Assembly: GCF_001625215.2 (NCBI RefSeq)
Contig: NC_030389.2
Span: forward strand, 33,531,454-33,595,453
Source: Daucus carota subsp. sativus
Taxonomy: Eukaryota > Streptophyta > Magnoliopsida > Apiales > Apiaceae
DNA: 64,000 nt
Reading direction: 5' to 3'
Shown here piece after piece: positions 48,382 to 61,100 of this stretch. Position 1 is the stretch's first letter, and each line of letters opens with the position of its first letter. The notes beneath the pieces were generated by a model that ran no database searches, was not told where the DNA came from, and saw only the letters and a list, made by a program, of their open reading frames with translations. A program made the translations under genes and the position numbers.

Positions 48382-49389
48382 ATGAATCCTGCTTCAAACC
48401 CAAATCCTTATGGGAAACCAAGTGGTTACCAAGCTCAGTGCTCCACCAAAGCTCCTACCTCTTGGTCCACCGGCCTCTTCGACTGTTTCTCAGATGTTCC
48501 CAACTGTACTTGCTCTGTTCTCTAACATGTTTTGTGCTTTTTTCATGCCAGACACTTCGTAGAAGTTATTTAAGAGTTGCTATGAATTGATAACATATCG
48601 AATGAATAAATTCTATCTTTATTCTTCAGGTTGTCTAACATGTTGGTGCCCCTGTATTACTTTCGGACAAATTGCAGAGATCGTTGATATGGGAACATCT
48701 AGTAAGTTTATATATACAGTCTCACGCTCTATGAATAACACGTTTTATGATAAGAACACTAAGTACGGTATTTTTTGAAGTGTAAAAGAATTGTTCGCCT
48801 TATTTTTCTACTTTTTCATATACAGACTGCAGATTGGTCATTTCTTGATTAATTTTATAAATTGCAGCTTGCTTTACAAGTGGAGCTGTGTATGCACTAG
48901 TACTCGCGATTATGACAGGGTGTGGATGCTGTTATTCATGCTTTTATCGTACTCAGATGAGAGACCAGTACATGTTGACAGAAAGCCCTTGTCCGGATTT
49001 TTTAGTTCATTGTTTTTGCGAGCCATGTGCATTGTGCCAAGAACACCGTGAGCTTCGTATCCGTGGTTACGACATGTCTCTTGGTAAGCACTAATCTTTA
49101 GTTGCTCATTGTGAGTTTTGTTGAATAATATGAGGTCTTCCTCATCTGACACCTTAAGGCTTCAGATGAGTTGACATGGTATTAGAGTTGGGTTTAGGAC
49201 AGGGTCTTGGGTTCGAATCCTCCCACTCCCAAACCTTAAGGTTTCGGATGAGTTGTTACTTAGCAACTTTTAAGTACATATGCTAAAGATGTTGAATATT
49301 TATTCTGTTCAGGGTGGGAAGGAAACATGGAGAAACAAAACCGCGGAATGGAGGTGGCACCAGAAGTTGAAGAAGGAATGAACAGATGA
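48382..49389 (+). CDS. PLAC8-domain protein, PCR-like (gene F)
   Basis: Exons 48382-48505, 48630-48701, 48868-49083 and 49313-49389 give 162 residues, with the family intron phases. Exon 3 is one codon longer than in genes B to E (VLAIMTG). CCLTCWCPC is at residues 42-50, followed by [23 protein letters not shown] and [12 protein letters not shown] ending GMNR. Intron 3 carries a small retroelement remnant with a primer-site-like sequence. Upstream, the TATAAATA box seen in genes C, D and E is missing because of an apparent deletion, so expression may differ. Confidence 0.92.
49119..49290 (+). mobile_element. TRIM-like mini retroelement remnant in intron 3 of gene F
   Basis: A 58-bp LTR-like block (TGTTGAATAATATGAGG to GTTGACA, 49119-49176) is followed directly by TGGTATTAGAG, which matches the primer-binding site used with initiator Met tRNA. 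A ggttcgaatcc block comes next. Then a second partial copy of the LTR-like sequence (accttaaggtttcggatgag) appears at about 49234-49255. No coding domain is present. Confidence 0.5.
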
Positions 49390-51052
49390 GAAGTGCATAA
49401 AATTGTTTGTGAGTTTCTTAAATGATAATAAACGAAACTTTTGTATTCGAGTGGAGGTATTATATCAGAGATTCCAAAGTTAAGTCGTCACGCCAGATCT
49501 TATATTATTCAACAGTTCATATTTATGCGAGATCTTATATTATTCTACAGTTTATATAATATTATACTGACCGAACCACCAGCTACAACCTACAAGTTGT
49601 CATTTTGAAATGCAGAGCGTTTTTAGCGTATTGTTTTGTGGAAGAATAATGGTTTGCTTGGGAGATTATACCACCATGAATCCATGATTAATAGGTGTAT
49701 CAGCTATAGGTCAAAGTATAGATTCGTTCAAGAAAGGGGAAGATTAGGAGGAAGTTTCTCGGGGGAAATACTTGTATAGTTTTAAATTTTCTGGAGGGGT
49801 TTTTATAATTTTATAAAATATAGAATAATTAAAAAAAGTCAAAAAAATAAATAGATTTAAATGTTGGGTGGAGAGGGGCCTGTGAACTGTGATATTATTG
49901 CAGGCAAGTTGCATGTATTGATTAACATTAGATGCGAAAACTGCTTGAGAATTTTGCTTTGTAGCTAACAGATCGAAGAGTTTAATACTAACATATCCTT
50001 TTCTCCACAGACTTGCATACGGCACTAAATTTGATTTTTTTTTAACTAAATACGAAAAGAAAGCAATCACAAATGACCTCTTGCTCCGATGATATTGTCC
50101 TTCTTCCGCTTACTGGAGGTCGAAGATTTGAATTCTGTCATCCTTCCGCTTACCGGAGGTCGAGGATTTAAATTCTATCAGAAACAAAATGGGTGTGAGA
50201 CATGTAATATCATGGTAACATAACTTCAGCAATGGAATTTTCTTGATTCATCGTGAACACCAAATTTAAAGTTCAAATTAATCATACTAGCTTAGCTTCT
50301 TCATATCATTCTTCTGAAGATGCAGTTTTGACTTCAAGTTGGTGCTAAACAACTTCCTAGCTGTTGAACTTTGCCTACTCTTTTGTCATTGCAGTTGTAT
50401 ACATGTACCATGTTAGCAGTTCAGGTTGTTCATCATCCATCTGCAGACTTGGACACTAGTTCTTGTCACACAATGTTTCAATAAAATGCATGGTTCGAAA
50501 CCTGGCCTTTTTGTCAGGCCTTGCGCCTTGGGCAAAGTAGGTAAACTATTTTTCCTGGCATTCAACTGTATTCAAGTGCTTCATAACAACAAAAGAAGAA
50601 AGCATACTTAAGCAAAATGATAAGAATATGATGCTCCTGAGGATGCAAAAGATGAGGCCAATGAAATTTCCATGGAATCAGGGAAGCTAAACTGTGATAC
50701 AATTTTTTGAAGATTCTGACAGTAAGTTGCCAGCAGTTGACAAAAAAATAACTAAGAATTATGATACAAATCAACCCTACGAAAACTTTCTCAAAGAATA
50801 CTCAGGCCGGAAAACCAATGTTTATGCAACAAGATTGTTACACCAATTATGTGAAACCATTGCTTTTGGCTTTTGGTTGTACAAATCAAAGGATCGCTTC
50901 TAGGTGAAGCTGCTGGTCCACTATATGTTCAGACCACCTCACTATGTACCCTCCTTCCTCTATTAAGGCACAAAATTGGGTACAGCTAGAAGTTATGCTA
51001 AACTAATATTTCGAAAGGTACAAATTGAGCAAACATGAATTGTCACAATTAC
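49390..51052. other. Intergenic stretch between gene F and the GH17 gene
   Basis: It contains duplicated flank pieces (about 49870-50170), with a roughly 43-bp direct repeat around cttccgcttac..ggaggtcga at 50100-50180. A frame at 50694-50903 (69 residues, with YATRLLHQLCETIAFGFW) is unlike low-complexity noise, but I do not recognise it and see no splice context; it could be a gene fragment. Confidence 0.4.
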
Positions 51053-54000
51053 TTAAAAATACACTAAAAACAAACAAGCTAACACAGCTATAACTAAGGA
51101 GCTTAGTGAAGTATCAGCCGAATGGAGATTTTGTGCTGGGCTGCCCGATGGGGTCGAGTTTGAAGATGGAGCGAGTGATGTGCCATTGATGAAGGTGCCA
51201 TTTCTCCCACGGCTACATGATTAATTAATTTAGATATATGTGCAAAGAAAATAGTTAAAACCAACATAATACTCCAGAATAGTATATGCTAGAGTAATAA
51301 TTTAGCAAGAAAACAAAAAAGATGCTAATATAAATTATTTAAGACAAAAATCTGGCAGAGATATGATTTACCTTCCTGGAAATATACAAGTACCATGACC
51401 TGTAAAATGAAACAAAACTCAGCATCCTGAATAGTGCTACAAAATGAATAAAGTTGAAAGTAGGAAAATAATTGATCAACAAATATTATCTAAAATTAAT
51501 TATATTTTATCAAGTGTCTTTTCTTTCTTGCATCTAAAAAGAGAAATTCAGTATTAGAAACTTGAGGAAAACTTATTAATGGAATTGGGTTTTCTTTTTC
51601 ATTCGTAAACGAGGAGCATTTATTAACAACAATCATACAAAAAAACCAATTAAGGCAGTAACTCAGTAACTATGAAGCAAAGAGAAGAAATAATAGTTCA
51701 CGCTTCATAGAGGTGATTATTATCCTATGAAGCACGGACACGGCAAAAAGGCTGCCGTACGCGTGTCCGACATGCCACATGGCGTGTCGAAACGCATACG
51801 CCGTCGACACGCGACAAACATGGACCATCGACTCAGCCCGCTTAAAGAAAAGCCCAATTCCTGTAGTTTTACCCTAAAATCAGCCCTTCTCTTTTACATC
51901 TTATATTAAACCCAAGGTGTTATAGTAGAGAATGGCTCGGTGATGAAGCTTCTGGACGTGTTCCTCCACACAGGGACAAGGAAATTTCAAATGAAAGAAA
52001 CAATTGTTTGACTAGATTTTTTCCAGAAGAGAATGAAAGGAATAAAAGTCATAGTTAAGTTTGCTAAGTTTTCAGGCTGCATGGGTATTTATAGCTCGTA
52101 TGGTTCCTTGAAGACTAGGGGAATTCTTGATCACTAATTGTGAAAGAAACTTTATCATATGAATGAAGTTAATTAATATTTGACATAGATAATTCATAAA
52201 TTATTTTTATTACAATTTTTTTTTTTGCCGTGTCCCGTATCCAGGACTCTTCGATATTGGTGAATCCCCCGTGTCCCGTGTCCGAGTTTCCATACCCGAG
52301 CCGGTGCTTCCTAGTTATCATCTAGATTTGTTTTGTTTTGTGGCAGATTATAATTAGAAATTAACTGAATACATTCAAGCAGACAAACAGATGAATTTAA
52401 CTGAAAAGATTTTGATCTGTCAGTCAGCTGTTCCATACAAAGATAAAGAAGCACGCACACTATAAATCCATACAAAGATAAAAAAGCACACATAAAATGA
52501 ATCCAAAAAAGAAGTTTTCTCACTTGGATCTGTGGTAGTAATGGTGGCCACCCCATTGAAATCGCAGGTTCCTTCACCCAGAGCCATCCGATGGTAATAT
52601 GCATCAAATGCGTAGGTTGCATGAGCTGCTACAGTATCTGGTTCATAACATGGTTTTCCTTGCAACAAGGGAGAGCAATCCACTTTCCCAGGTCCACAAG
52701 CCCAATCTAAGGCCGCTTGCAGCATCTTTTTATCAGCATTATCCCTTGCCACACAATAAGTTTGATTGGTAGTGTCATTGGCCAACACTGTCCCAGAGCC
52801 TGTCAAATGTAGGATATATGTTGGCACCCCATTGGCATCAAAAAGCCCCCAGTTCTTCTCTGACTCTGGTCCAGGACTTGAATCTTCATTGTAAAGCTCA
52901 TAAATGTAAGTACTAATTGCAATCCCAGGGTGTTTGGGTGTGCCTGTATTATTAAGTACATGCTTGATAAGATTACTGTTATACGTGTTGGCATTATCAA
53001 CTATGGCCTCTGGCTCTGAAGGGTCACCCTTGGATGGCCAGCCCGATTCAGTAACTATAATGGGGATATTGGTAAAGTTTAGATAAGACATTGCAAAATA
53101 GGCTGCATCAATAAGTGCATCAAAAACATTAGTGTAGTGCAACAGGGTGTTGGAATCCACAGCTTCTTTATTTGGAGGAAGGGGACGAAAGAGAGCATAA
53201 TCTAGTGGAATAGCACCGTTGGATTTCACGTAATCGTAGTAAGGGTACACATTAAGCATAAGGTATGAATCTGTGGACTGCAGAAATTTAAGAAGTGGAA
53301 CCATCACTGGATCCCAGGACCTATTAAAGAATGCTTGTGAAGGTGGGAAGGAGTCGAGAATAATGGAAGAAGAGTGTGCCGTGGAGACTTTAATCTTGGA
53401 ATCCAGATCAGAAGCAACCAGGGCAGAGTGTATGAAGTTCAGTGCAGAGACTAGGATAGGAGCAGCATTTGGGAGGGTGGTAAGTACTTCAGATCCAACA
53501 GAGATGGATGTGATGTTGGTCGCAGGGACATGTGCCAGAATATTCCGTGAAACCCAATTGGCTGCAGTGACATTTGATTGACCGATGCCAAGTAGTTGAT
53601 CATTGGGGACAGAAACAGACACACGTATTCCAGTATTAGCAAGTGCAACTAGCATGCCCCTGTCAGCATCATATAGCCTGACATATCGGATTTGCTGAGC
53701 CTTAAGAAGAGCTACAACTTGTGTCGGGCTTGGCATGTCAGATAGGGCTGTGCCTACATTTACCCCAATGAAACCATCTGCAAGCGAAAAGATGATACTT
53801 GTCAAATAAAACTGAATTTTTTTGCATCTACAGTCAATTATGCACAAAATAAACAATCATCAAAACCAGATCACTGCATTTGAGATATACAATGCTGAAA
53901 GGCAGAGGGCCTGATAATTGTGCATATTCAACATGATGGCTATCATGTTTTAATTCAGTTAAGAACATGCTTTACAGACTGATCCAGAAACAAGTCGCAT

Positions 54001-56005
54001 ATGGAAGTTAAATTGCTAATTATTGACTTTGCACTTCTTGTCACACATCTGCATCAGATATGAGAAAGGAGCATATCTCATAGCATCATTCTAAGGTCTG
54101 GTCTGGCTTGGTATCGGCTGGGGTGTCTGGAAAATACACTACACTTTTGTAAGGTCTTCAGCACCTTTACTGCTTCATCAGATGATATAGAAGATACATG
54201 TAGTAAAAGTTCACAAACTGACCATAAATTAAAAGATGAGGAAATTTTTGATAGTAAAGAGTGGGGGAAGTGCGTTATCAATTATGTGGAAGTAATCTAG
54301 ACAAGATTTCTAATCTTCCCCAGTACTAAAAGATAAACTATTTCAATACAAAAAATGTAGCTACTCTTTTTTTAATCAGACACAAAGAAATTGACCTGAA
54401 TGACATTTGTGGCAGCTAGAGAGGAGGGTAAATCCAACTTGTAAAATGACATCTATAAACATAATGGCACTAGAGCAAATTCAACAATGGACAGCCTTGT
54501 ATATGCAGTCACATCGTTTCTTAAAAAGTCCAAGAACAGAAAAGGATAGTACATGATGATTGATAAAAACTCAAAAAGTGGTGTAAATGCGAAAATATAA
54601 TTGTTTAGATGTTTAGGTACATTGGAGACTGGAGCTAATAAGGAAACAGACACCCAAATTAAATAGTGACATGGGAATTAAATGATAGTCCTTGAACTCA
54701 TGTCCCACACTCTCACAGTATATTGTCAAATAAATAATCCTCATGTCATCCACAGAAACTGCCAAGCTGTATGTGAGTTACATCGACAGCAACAGGATAG
54801 TGGCAGTACACCCTATAGGGCACACTACTATTTTAGAGGAACAATTTTAATATATGGAAAATCGACAGCAAATATAGTTAGAACATGAAGGCTTTTCTGT
54901 TTGTTGTAAACTATGGGGTCCAACAAACTATAACCAACTCAGTCTTCATCTTCTTTGAGTTCTTATAAATGATGAAATAAATCTACTTAGAGATCAAAAA
55001 CAAATATTCCAACTATTAAGGTAGAATGTAATTTACAACAACTTCTCATACGTAGCGGTACTGATTAATGATTATCTAAAACGTCTATGTTGAACAATAA
55101 AAGATGCTGGTAGAGTACTACATTCCTATTATTATATGTACCATAGAAGACCAAGACTGTCCAATATAAAATTAATGAAGCTCTGAATTAAAATTTGCCT
55201 CAATATAGTGGTAGTAGTAATTTTGATATTAATTTACTACTATTACACTTACCAAATGTAATTATGACAAAACATTGGACTAATGTACGCGACACTGTCC
55301 TCTAAATTTTCCTGCATACTTCCCGAATACTAACATAGTTTTGCTTCATTTCTTTTAATAACTACTGAGTTCAGAAAAAATAAAGTCAATTTTGAAGATT
55401 GCAAGAAAAGTTTGGTACCATCAAATTCTTGGAAAAGCAATTCTAAAATGAAAAGCTTTCATCTTTTTCCACAAAGGTTCATAAAATTATAAAACAAATC
55501 TAATTAGCACAATGTGAACAGAACATATACAGCTTTACTTACTCTTAGGAGTACAAGGTCTCCATATCAACCTTTTCGAGTCTCGGTAAACAGAAACTTA
55601 TAACTTATAAATACTCCATTTGTCAATAATGACTACCACAGTGAGTGAGGATAAACAATCTAAAGGAAATTAGCAATTGCATAATGAAATGCCAAATATA
55701 CAAGAACGGAGAATCTATCTCTCTCTCTCTGAAAGAAGGGGCACAGAAGCATAGCAAAAATAGCAAAAACAATCTCTCTCCCTCTTCCCTCTCTCTCTCT
55801 CTCTGAAAGAAGGGGCATTGAAAAGATACACAAGGCATAGCAAAAACAATCTCTCTCTCTGTAAAAGAAGGGGCATTGAAAAGATAAATGAGGCATAACA
55901 AACAAGAAGCTAAGTGAGGAAATTAAAAGGAAAGAGCTTACCTTGCTCAACAGCAGAAGCAAAAGAAACAAGTAAAGAAAGAAGCAGAAGCAGCAATAGA
56001 TCCAT
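51053..56005 (-). CDS. GPI-anchored glucan endo-1,3-beta-glucosidase (GH17 + X8/CBM43)
   Basis: Exons in coding order: 56005-55942, 53777-52524, 51399-51372 and 51212-51053. These join into 501 residues with GT-AG introns and matching phases. Residues 1-18 are a Leu-rich signal peptide. The GH17 barrel follows, with proton donor E118 in SVGSEVLT and nucleophile E265 in VTESGWPSKGD. The X8 domain lies at about 360-455 (YCVARDNADKKMLQ, ALDWACG, CDFNGVATITTTDPS). The chain then has a Ser/Pro/Asn linker and a hydrophobic tail SSLVIAVLACLFLVYF, the mark of a GPI anchor. Such enzymes cleave callose at the cell surface, cell plate or plasmodesmata. The third exon is only 28 nt (SHGTCIFPG), which simple gene finders would miss. 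Reading straight through exon 2 would give a false C-terminus. Introns hold transposon remains. Confidence 0.93.
51728..52311. mobile_element. Inverted-repeat element in intron 2 of the GH17 gene
   Basis: The left end gaagcacggacacggca and the right end (complement: ggaagcaccggctcggg) resemble each other. Both flanking zones are rich in cgtgtcc / ggacacg motifs. At about 584 bp, its interior includes unrecognised mixed-composition sequence. Superfamily and target duplication are not settled. Confidence 0.5.
55695..55864. repeat. Repeats with (CT)n in intron 1 of the GH17 gene
   Basis: Three blocks of ctctctctctct followed by gaaagaaggggca lie near 55720, 55790 and 55850, spaced by about 65-80 bp. 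This is a small imperfect tandem repeat inside the intron. Confidence 0.7.
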
Positions 56006-57082
56006 TGCCTTTTCAACTTCAGGAACTTCAATCTTGTAAATACATACAAAACCCAGTTATGTACTAATAAAGTTGCAAAGATTCCCCAAAAAGAGAAACT
56101 AGGAAACTAGATAGAGAGTGAGGATGTAATAGATCCCTTTGAGTCGAGCTTTCAGGAAGTGGGAAAGACTGCAATGTGAAGTGTACAAAGTTGTAGGGAC
56201 CATAGATGAATTATGATAGGAATAAATGTGATTTATAAATTTATTATTCTTCATTTTTAGTATGCATCAACATCAATGGATGTTTTAATTTTCAAAAAAA
56301 CATCAATCGATGTTTTAATTTTTTGGAAAGACATTCCGAGCAAGTTCAGTAATTTTAGGATAGACCGAGTTATAATTTAGTATATAAATTATGATTTTGA
56401 ACGTAAAAATGATATTTAAAATTTTATATCTTGTCCGAATTTAATTTATATTCTATTTTAATCTACTAGTAACACTGAAACATTAATTATTTTGATCAAT
56501 TGGCGATTAACCTGATTTCGATTTCTTCTTTTTATTGTTTAAGCTTATATAGCAGTTTAATTTTATATTGAAAAATTAAATCTTGGACTTATTTATTTAT
56601 ATATATGTTTCAAAACGACTAATCGATAAAAATTTATATTAACAAGTCTAACAAAAATATAATAATTCAATTATGTATAAAAAATATATTGAAATATTTA
56701 AGAATTCAAATTCTAACACATATACATTTTGTTAATAAAATTAAATTAATAATAAAAAATAAATATCAAAATATTAATCATAAGAGAGTAAATATTAAAA
56801 GTGCATTTTGAATTTTTAATAAGCATCACTTTTTTTTGAAAGTTTTAACAAGCATAACTTATTTATAGATAAATTTATCACTCAATAAATGAAAGCCGAT
56901 AGTATTATATTGGCTCTTTTTTATGGTTTAAATTTGATGTGTTTTGAATTTATGTTGGAGACTTTATTTTAAAACAAATGGGCATATGACATTCATGTTA
57001 TTAGCTATAAGTAATATTTATTTAAGTTTCTAATTAAAAGAATTATCTTTGATTGTTTTTCATTTTGTGTTTCCTATATAAT

Positions 57083-57131
<49 letters not shown>

Positions 57132-58195
57132 TTGTTATGAGTAATGTTAAATATATCAAACTTTTTTCTCTTCTCGTGGTAAGTAAATAGGTGATTTTAG
57201 ACGATTTATATGCACGTAAGAGGTCCATTATCATTAGCCAAAATGAAATCAATCAAAAATTACCAACTAAGATTTGAAAAAAAAATATAGGAATAGTTTT
57301 TGAGATCTCTAACATTTTCCTACTATTATAGTCGATATCTTAAAACTTATAATTTTTTTTGTATTTAAAGAATTATCCGTCAAAATAATTTTAATTGAAA
57401 GTCGAATATATGGATGATCACGATCTACAAGTTAGATTGTCAATAACCGTTTTGTATTTATATATATATGACTAGAAAAATATCTTATCATATGACTCAA
57501 ATTTTTCAAAAAAAGATCAAAATAGCACTAATATATCCAGAGTATCGCTTTTTTTTCCCGGCACACATTGATAACATAAACAAATAATATTGTATTAAAT
57601 TACATATACTAAGAATTTTAATCTTAATTTAGTACCCAAAAAGAAAGCGAGAAACATAACATATACACGTGGACAATGTTATATACACGTTTCACATAAG
57701 ACTGGTTGGACAAATATAGGTGAGATGTTTGTTCATGCGTTACGATATATTACGTTTATTTATACGTTACGATGTATTTGTAATTATTGCACAGGAGTTA
57801 ACAAGATGAACGTATTCATATTATGTATTTAGTACACATGCATTTCTTTTTACCAGAGATCATGGAGACTATACATATTCCGCAAGCAAAATATATAAAA
57901 ATAGTGGTGTTCATATCAAAACTATATGTTAACAAGAGTAATACCAAAATATAAAAGATATATAGTCCACTACTTAAATATTATTATAAACTGAGTTAAC
58001 ATAAACACTCCAATATTCATTTATCATAAATGTCACCCCTCGTAAAAATCGCCTCTTGTTAAAATCGCCTATCATAAAATATCTCTCTTAATTATCCTTA
58101 ATAACGTCAATTATAGAACTCACTCACTCTCATAATATATATCATTCATCACAGATCATTGTATTTAGAGAAGGAAGAACAAAATCTTATGCATA
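56006..58195. other. Divergent intergenic region between GH17 and MED23
   Basis: About 2.2 kb of AT-rich sequence with no gene. It must hold both 5' regions. A (TA)n tract lies at about 57088-57127. Confidence 0.5.
57088..57127. repeat. (TA)n tract
   Basis: About 20 TA units between the two divergent genes. Confidence 0.9.
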
Positions 58196-61100
58196 ATGTC
58201 GACGAGAGCTTTTAATAATGTTGTTGATACTAGTATCGATTGTCAGCCGATCCGAAGCGCCGTTCTCAATCTCTTCAACCTCTACTTAGGAGTAAGTAAC
58301 TAGTTATTTCTTTTCAACTCATATCAATCTACATATTATCACACACACAAATACATACACAAATCTTTGTTTTTTATTATTGAAAGGATGTTTTTTCCCT
58401 TTCTCTGAAGTAATAAAATTTTATTATTTTAAAATTTTACAGAGAAATGGAAGTGAAAATACTGATGATTGTACCAGAGAACGGCAGTAAGTTGTCATAT
58501 GTCTCTTTGATTATTGTAATTAAGTTTGATTATCGTGATTAAGTTTTGATTATCATGATTAGGACATTGTTTTGGAGGCTCTTGTTCTACAAATTTGAGT
58601 ACTTCTTGAAAATTCTTTTTTAAACAAGTATTTAGATGATATTTAACATTTCTTATTTTATTAAAATATGTTGTTTTTAAGGACAAAAATACATATTTAA
58701 AAGGCAAACTTATGGTTTCCCCTTTCCTCACGGTTTGAAGTGAAGAAGTCATTATCACCATCTTTCCTCACATATATTTCATGTAATCTGATTTAATATA
58801 TTAATCCTTTCCTCTTTCAAAGTTGAAGGTTTAAAATATTAAAGGAACCTATTTAATAATAGAGAAAAGGTTCAAGATACAAAAGTAACAAATATTTTCA
58901 TAACTCTAACTCTATTGATATATATTCTAATTAATTCCTAATTAGGGTCATATAAATTTCTAACTAAAAAATGAGAAACCGTTCTCCTTTTTCACGAATC
59001 CTATTTTTATTTCTTCTGAAAAAACATCTTTTCTCAACAATATTTTTGTCTTTTGATCCTGCTCAATTTTTCCAACACCCCCTCTTTTCACCACTTCATT
59101 ACCTCATTTTAACAAATTACTGCAATTTTGCTTCTTGCACTTTTTTTATTTCAACGTTAAATTTTTTTACACAACTCTTGAATTCACATTTAAAAAAGAT
59201 GTCTAATTAGTATTTCCGAAAGTCTTTTGAAAATTAAGAAATCTCATCACCTTATTCTTAAAAAACCACCTAGATTCTCAAGTTAATATCTATTAATATA
59301 GAGTGGGTGTTTGGATGGGTTTTTAAGCCTCGCTTCTGGATTTATAAGTTGTAAGCATTTATTTGTACCATTTGTGTAAAAAGTCAAGAAGCATTCATAA
59401 AAAGCTAGGAATGCTAGCTTTTGTTTCACTATTTCTACTTATTTCCCAAACACTTTAATCACTTATAAGTCTTAACCTGCTTCTCATTTCTACATCACTT
59501 CCTTACTTTAAGCAAGAAGCACTTATTTTAAAAGTTCAGCCAAACAGCGTCAAAATCTATTTTACTCTGATTTTATCTCTGATTTTTCTTTAAATAACCA
59601 AAATATCGGGGTTATCATGTTCATTTTTTTTTTAAATATCGGAGTCATCATGTTATTCAAAATATTATCGTACCAACAATTATATATTAATATTATTTTA
59701 AAGAACGATGTAGGAGCCTACTGTAACCCTTAATCCTTATTGCGTTTAAAATGCTTTTTCGGCCTCTTGGTTGATTAATTTTTACGTCAAAATGAGTGCT
59801 TGTGAGAGTACCCTGTGCACATAAGTCATTTGATGAAATGCATGAACGAGATGCGATATGTTATAACTTATTTTACGCTGATTGTTTGGTTTGTGCTGAA
59901 TTTAAGGGATTGATGCAATAAGATGTTAAAATTCTTCTCAGCATAGCATGTATCTCTGAGAAATGGGGAAGAAGACCACATTTAATAAGCAAAAATATGA
60001 TATTCCTAATTTACCTCTTAAGCATAAGGGTAATTTTCCAGGGAAGAGTTCAAATTTGTGACACTAACATAAGTTAAGGATGTGTAATGCAATTATTAGA
60101 AGTTTAGATAATAAAATGCAGTTGGTGTAAACCGCGTTCGTAGTTGCTGGTCTGGTTTCAGTACTGGTAAAATGCAGTTGGTTTAATGCTTTAAAATGCT
60201 GGTCTGGTTTCAGTAGTAGGTTGTCTGAGTATATCACAATTTGAAATAGGTACTAAAGATGAATCTCGACATATTTTGTAAAATTGCATTGCCTGTATTT
60301 TGCTGTACTTGCCCTCTTAGTCTCTTACCAGTACTGAATGTGTCCATAATGATCATTGATTGTTAGATATATGATAGTATAATTGTTCAGATAGTTTTTA
60401 ATGCCGATAGGACTCGTTTACAGGAACAAATTGCAGAAATGTGTTAGCGCTAACGTGGTGCTTCCCCCTTGCAATGAGCAATTTCTTGTAGATTTTCAGC
60501 AGCTCCTGTACCAGTTTTCTGTAAGTTACTCTGCTGAGGTTCTATTTCTTCCTTTGCTTTACTAGTTCATTGGGTTATTAAATCACTAGTCCTGGCAACC
60601 TCTATAATTTTTTCAGGATCAGGAGCAGCTGCGGTTGATGGTAGAATCTGTTCTTATTTCTCTGGTCATTCAGTGCAGTAATCATGCTCCCCGTGCTGAA
60701 TTTCTTGTATATGCTATACAAAGATTGTGCAGCATAGGTTACATTAATTTCGATACTTTTCTTATGTCACTTCTTTCTTCGGTTACCGCTGCCAAATCGT
60801 CAATTTGTCAGGGCATAAGTAATTTGCACCAATTAAGTTGCAAAATAATATTAAATGGCCTTAAATTTGACTTGAAGCCTGCCACTCATGCTGAGATTTT
60901 TTATCATATGCTGAATTGGTTGGAAAAGTGGGACCAAGGACAGCAGGAACGTAATGAGTCGAATAGTATGAGGTCCTGGAATCCTGATAGGTCCGCGATT
61001 GTATGTCTTCACAGTTGTTTAGATGTTATATGGCTATTAGTTGAAGATGACAAGGGTCGTGTGCCATTTTATGAGCTACTGCGTAATTGCTTACCATCTA

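Noticed and set aside
49177-49230. Possible tRNA gene (tggtattagag and ggttcgaatcc)
   Set aside because: No acceptor stem or cloverleaf can be formed. The order fits a retroelement primer site better.
53273-53581. 102-residue plus-strand frame opposite the GH17 gene
   Set aside because: It is a shadow of exon 2 of the real minus-strand gene.
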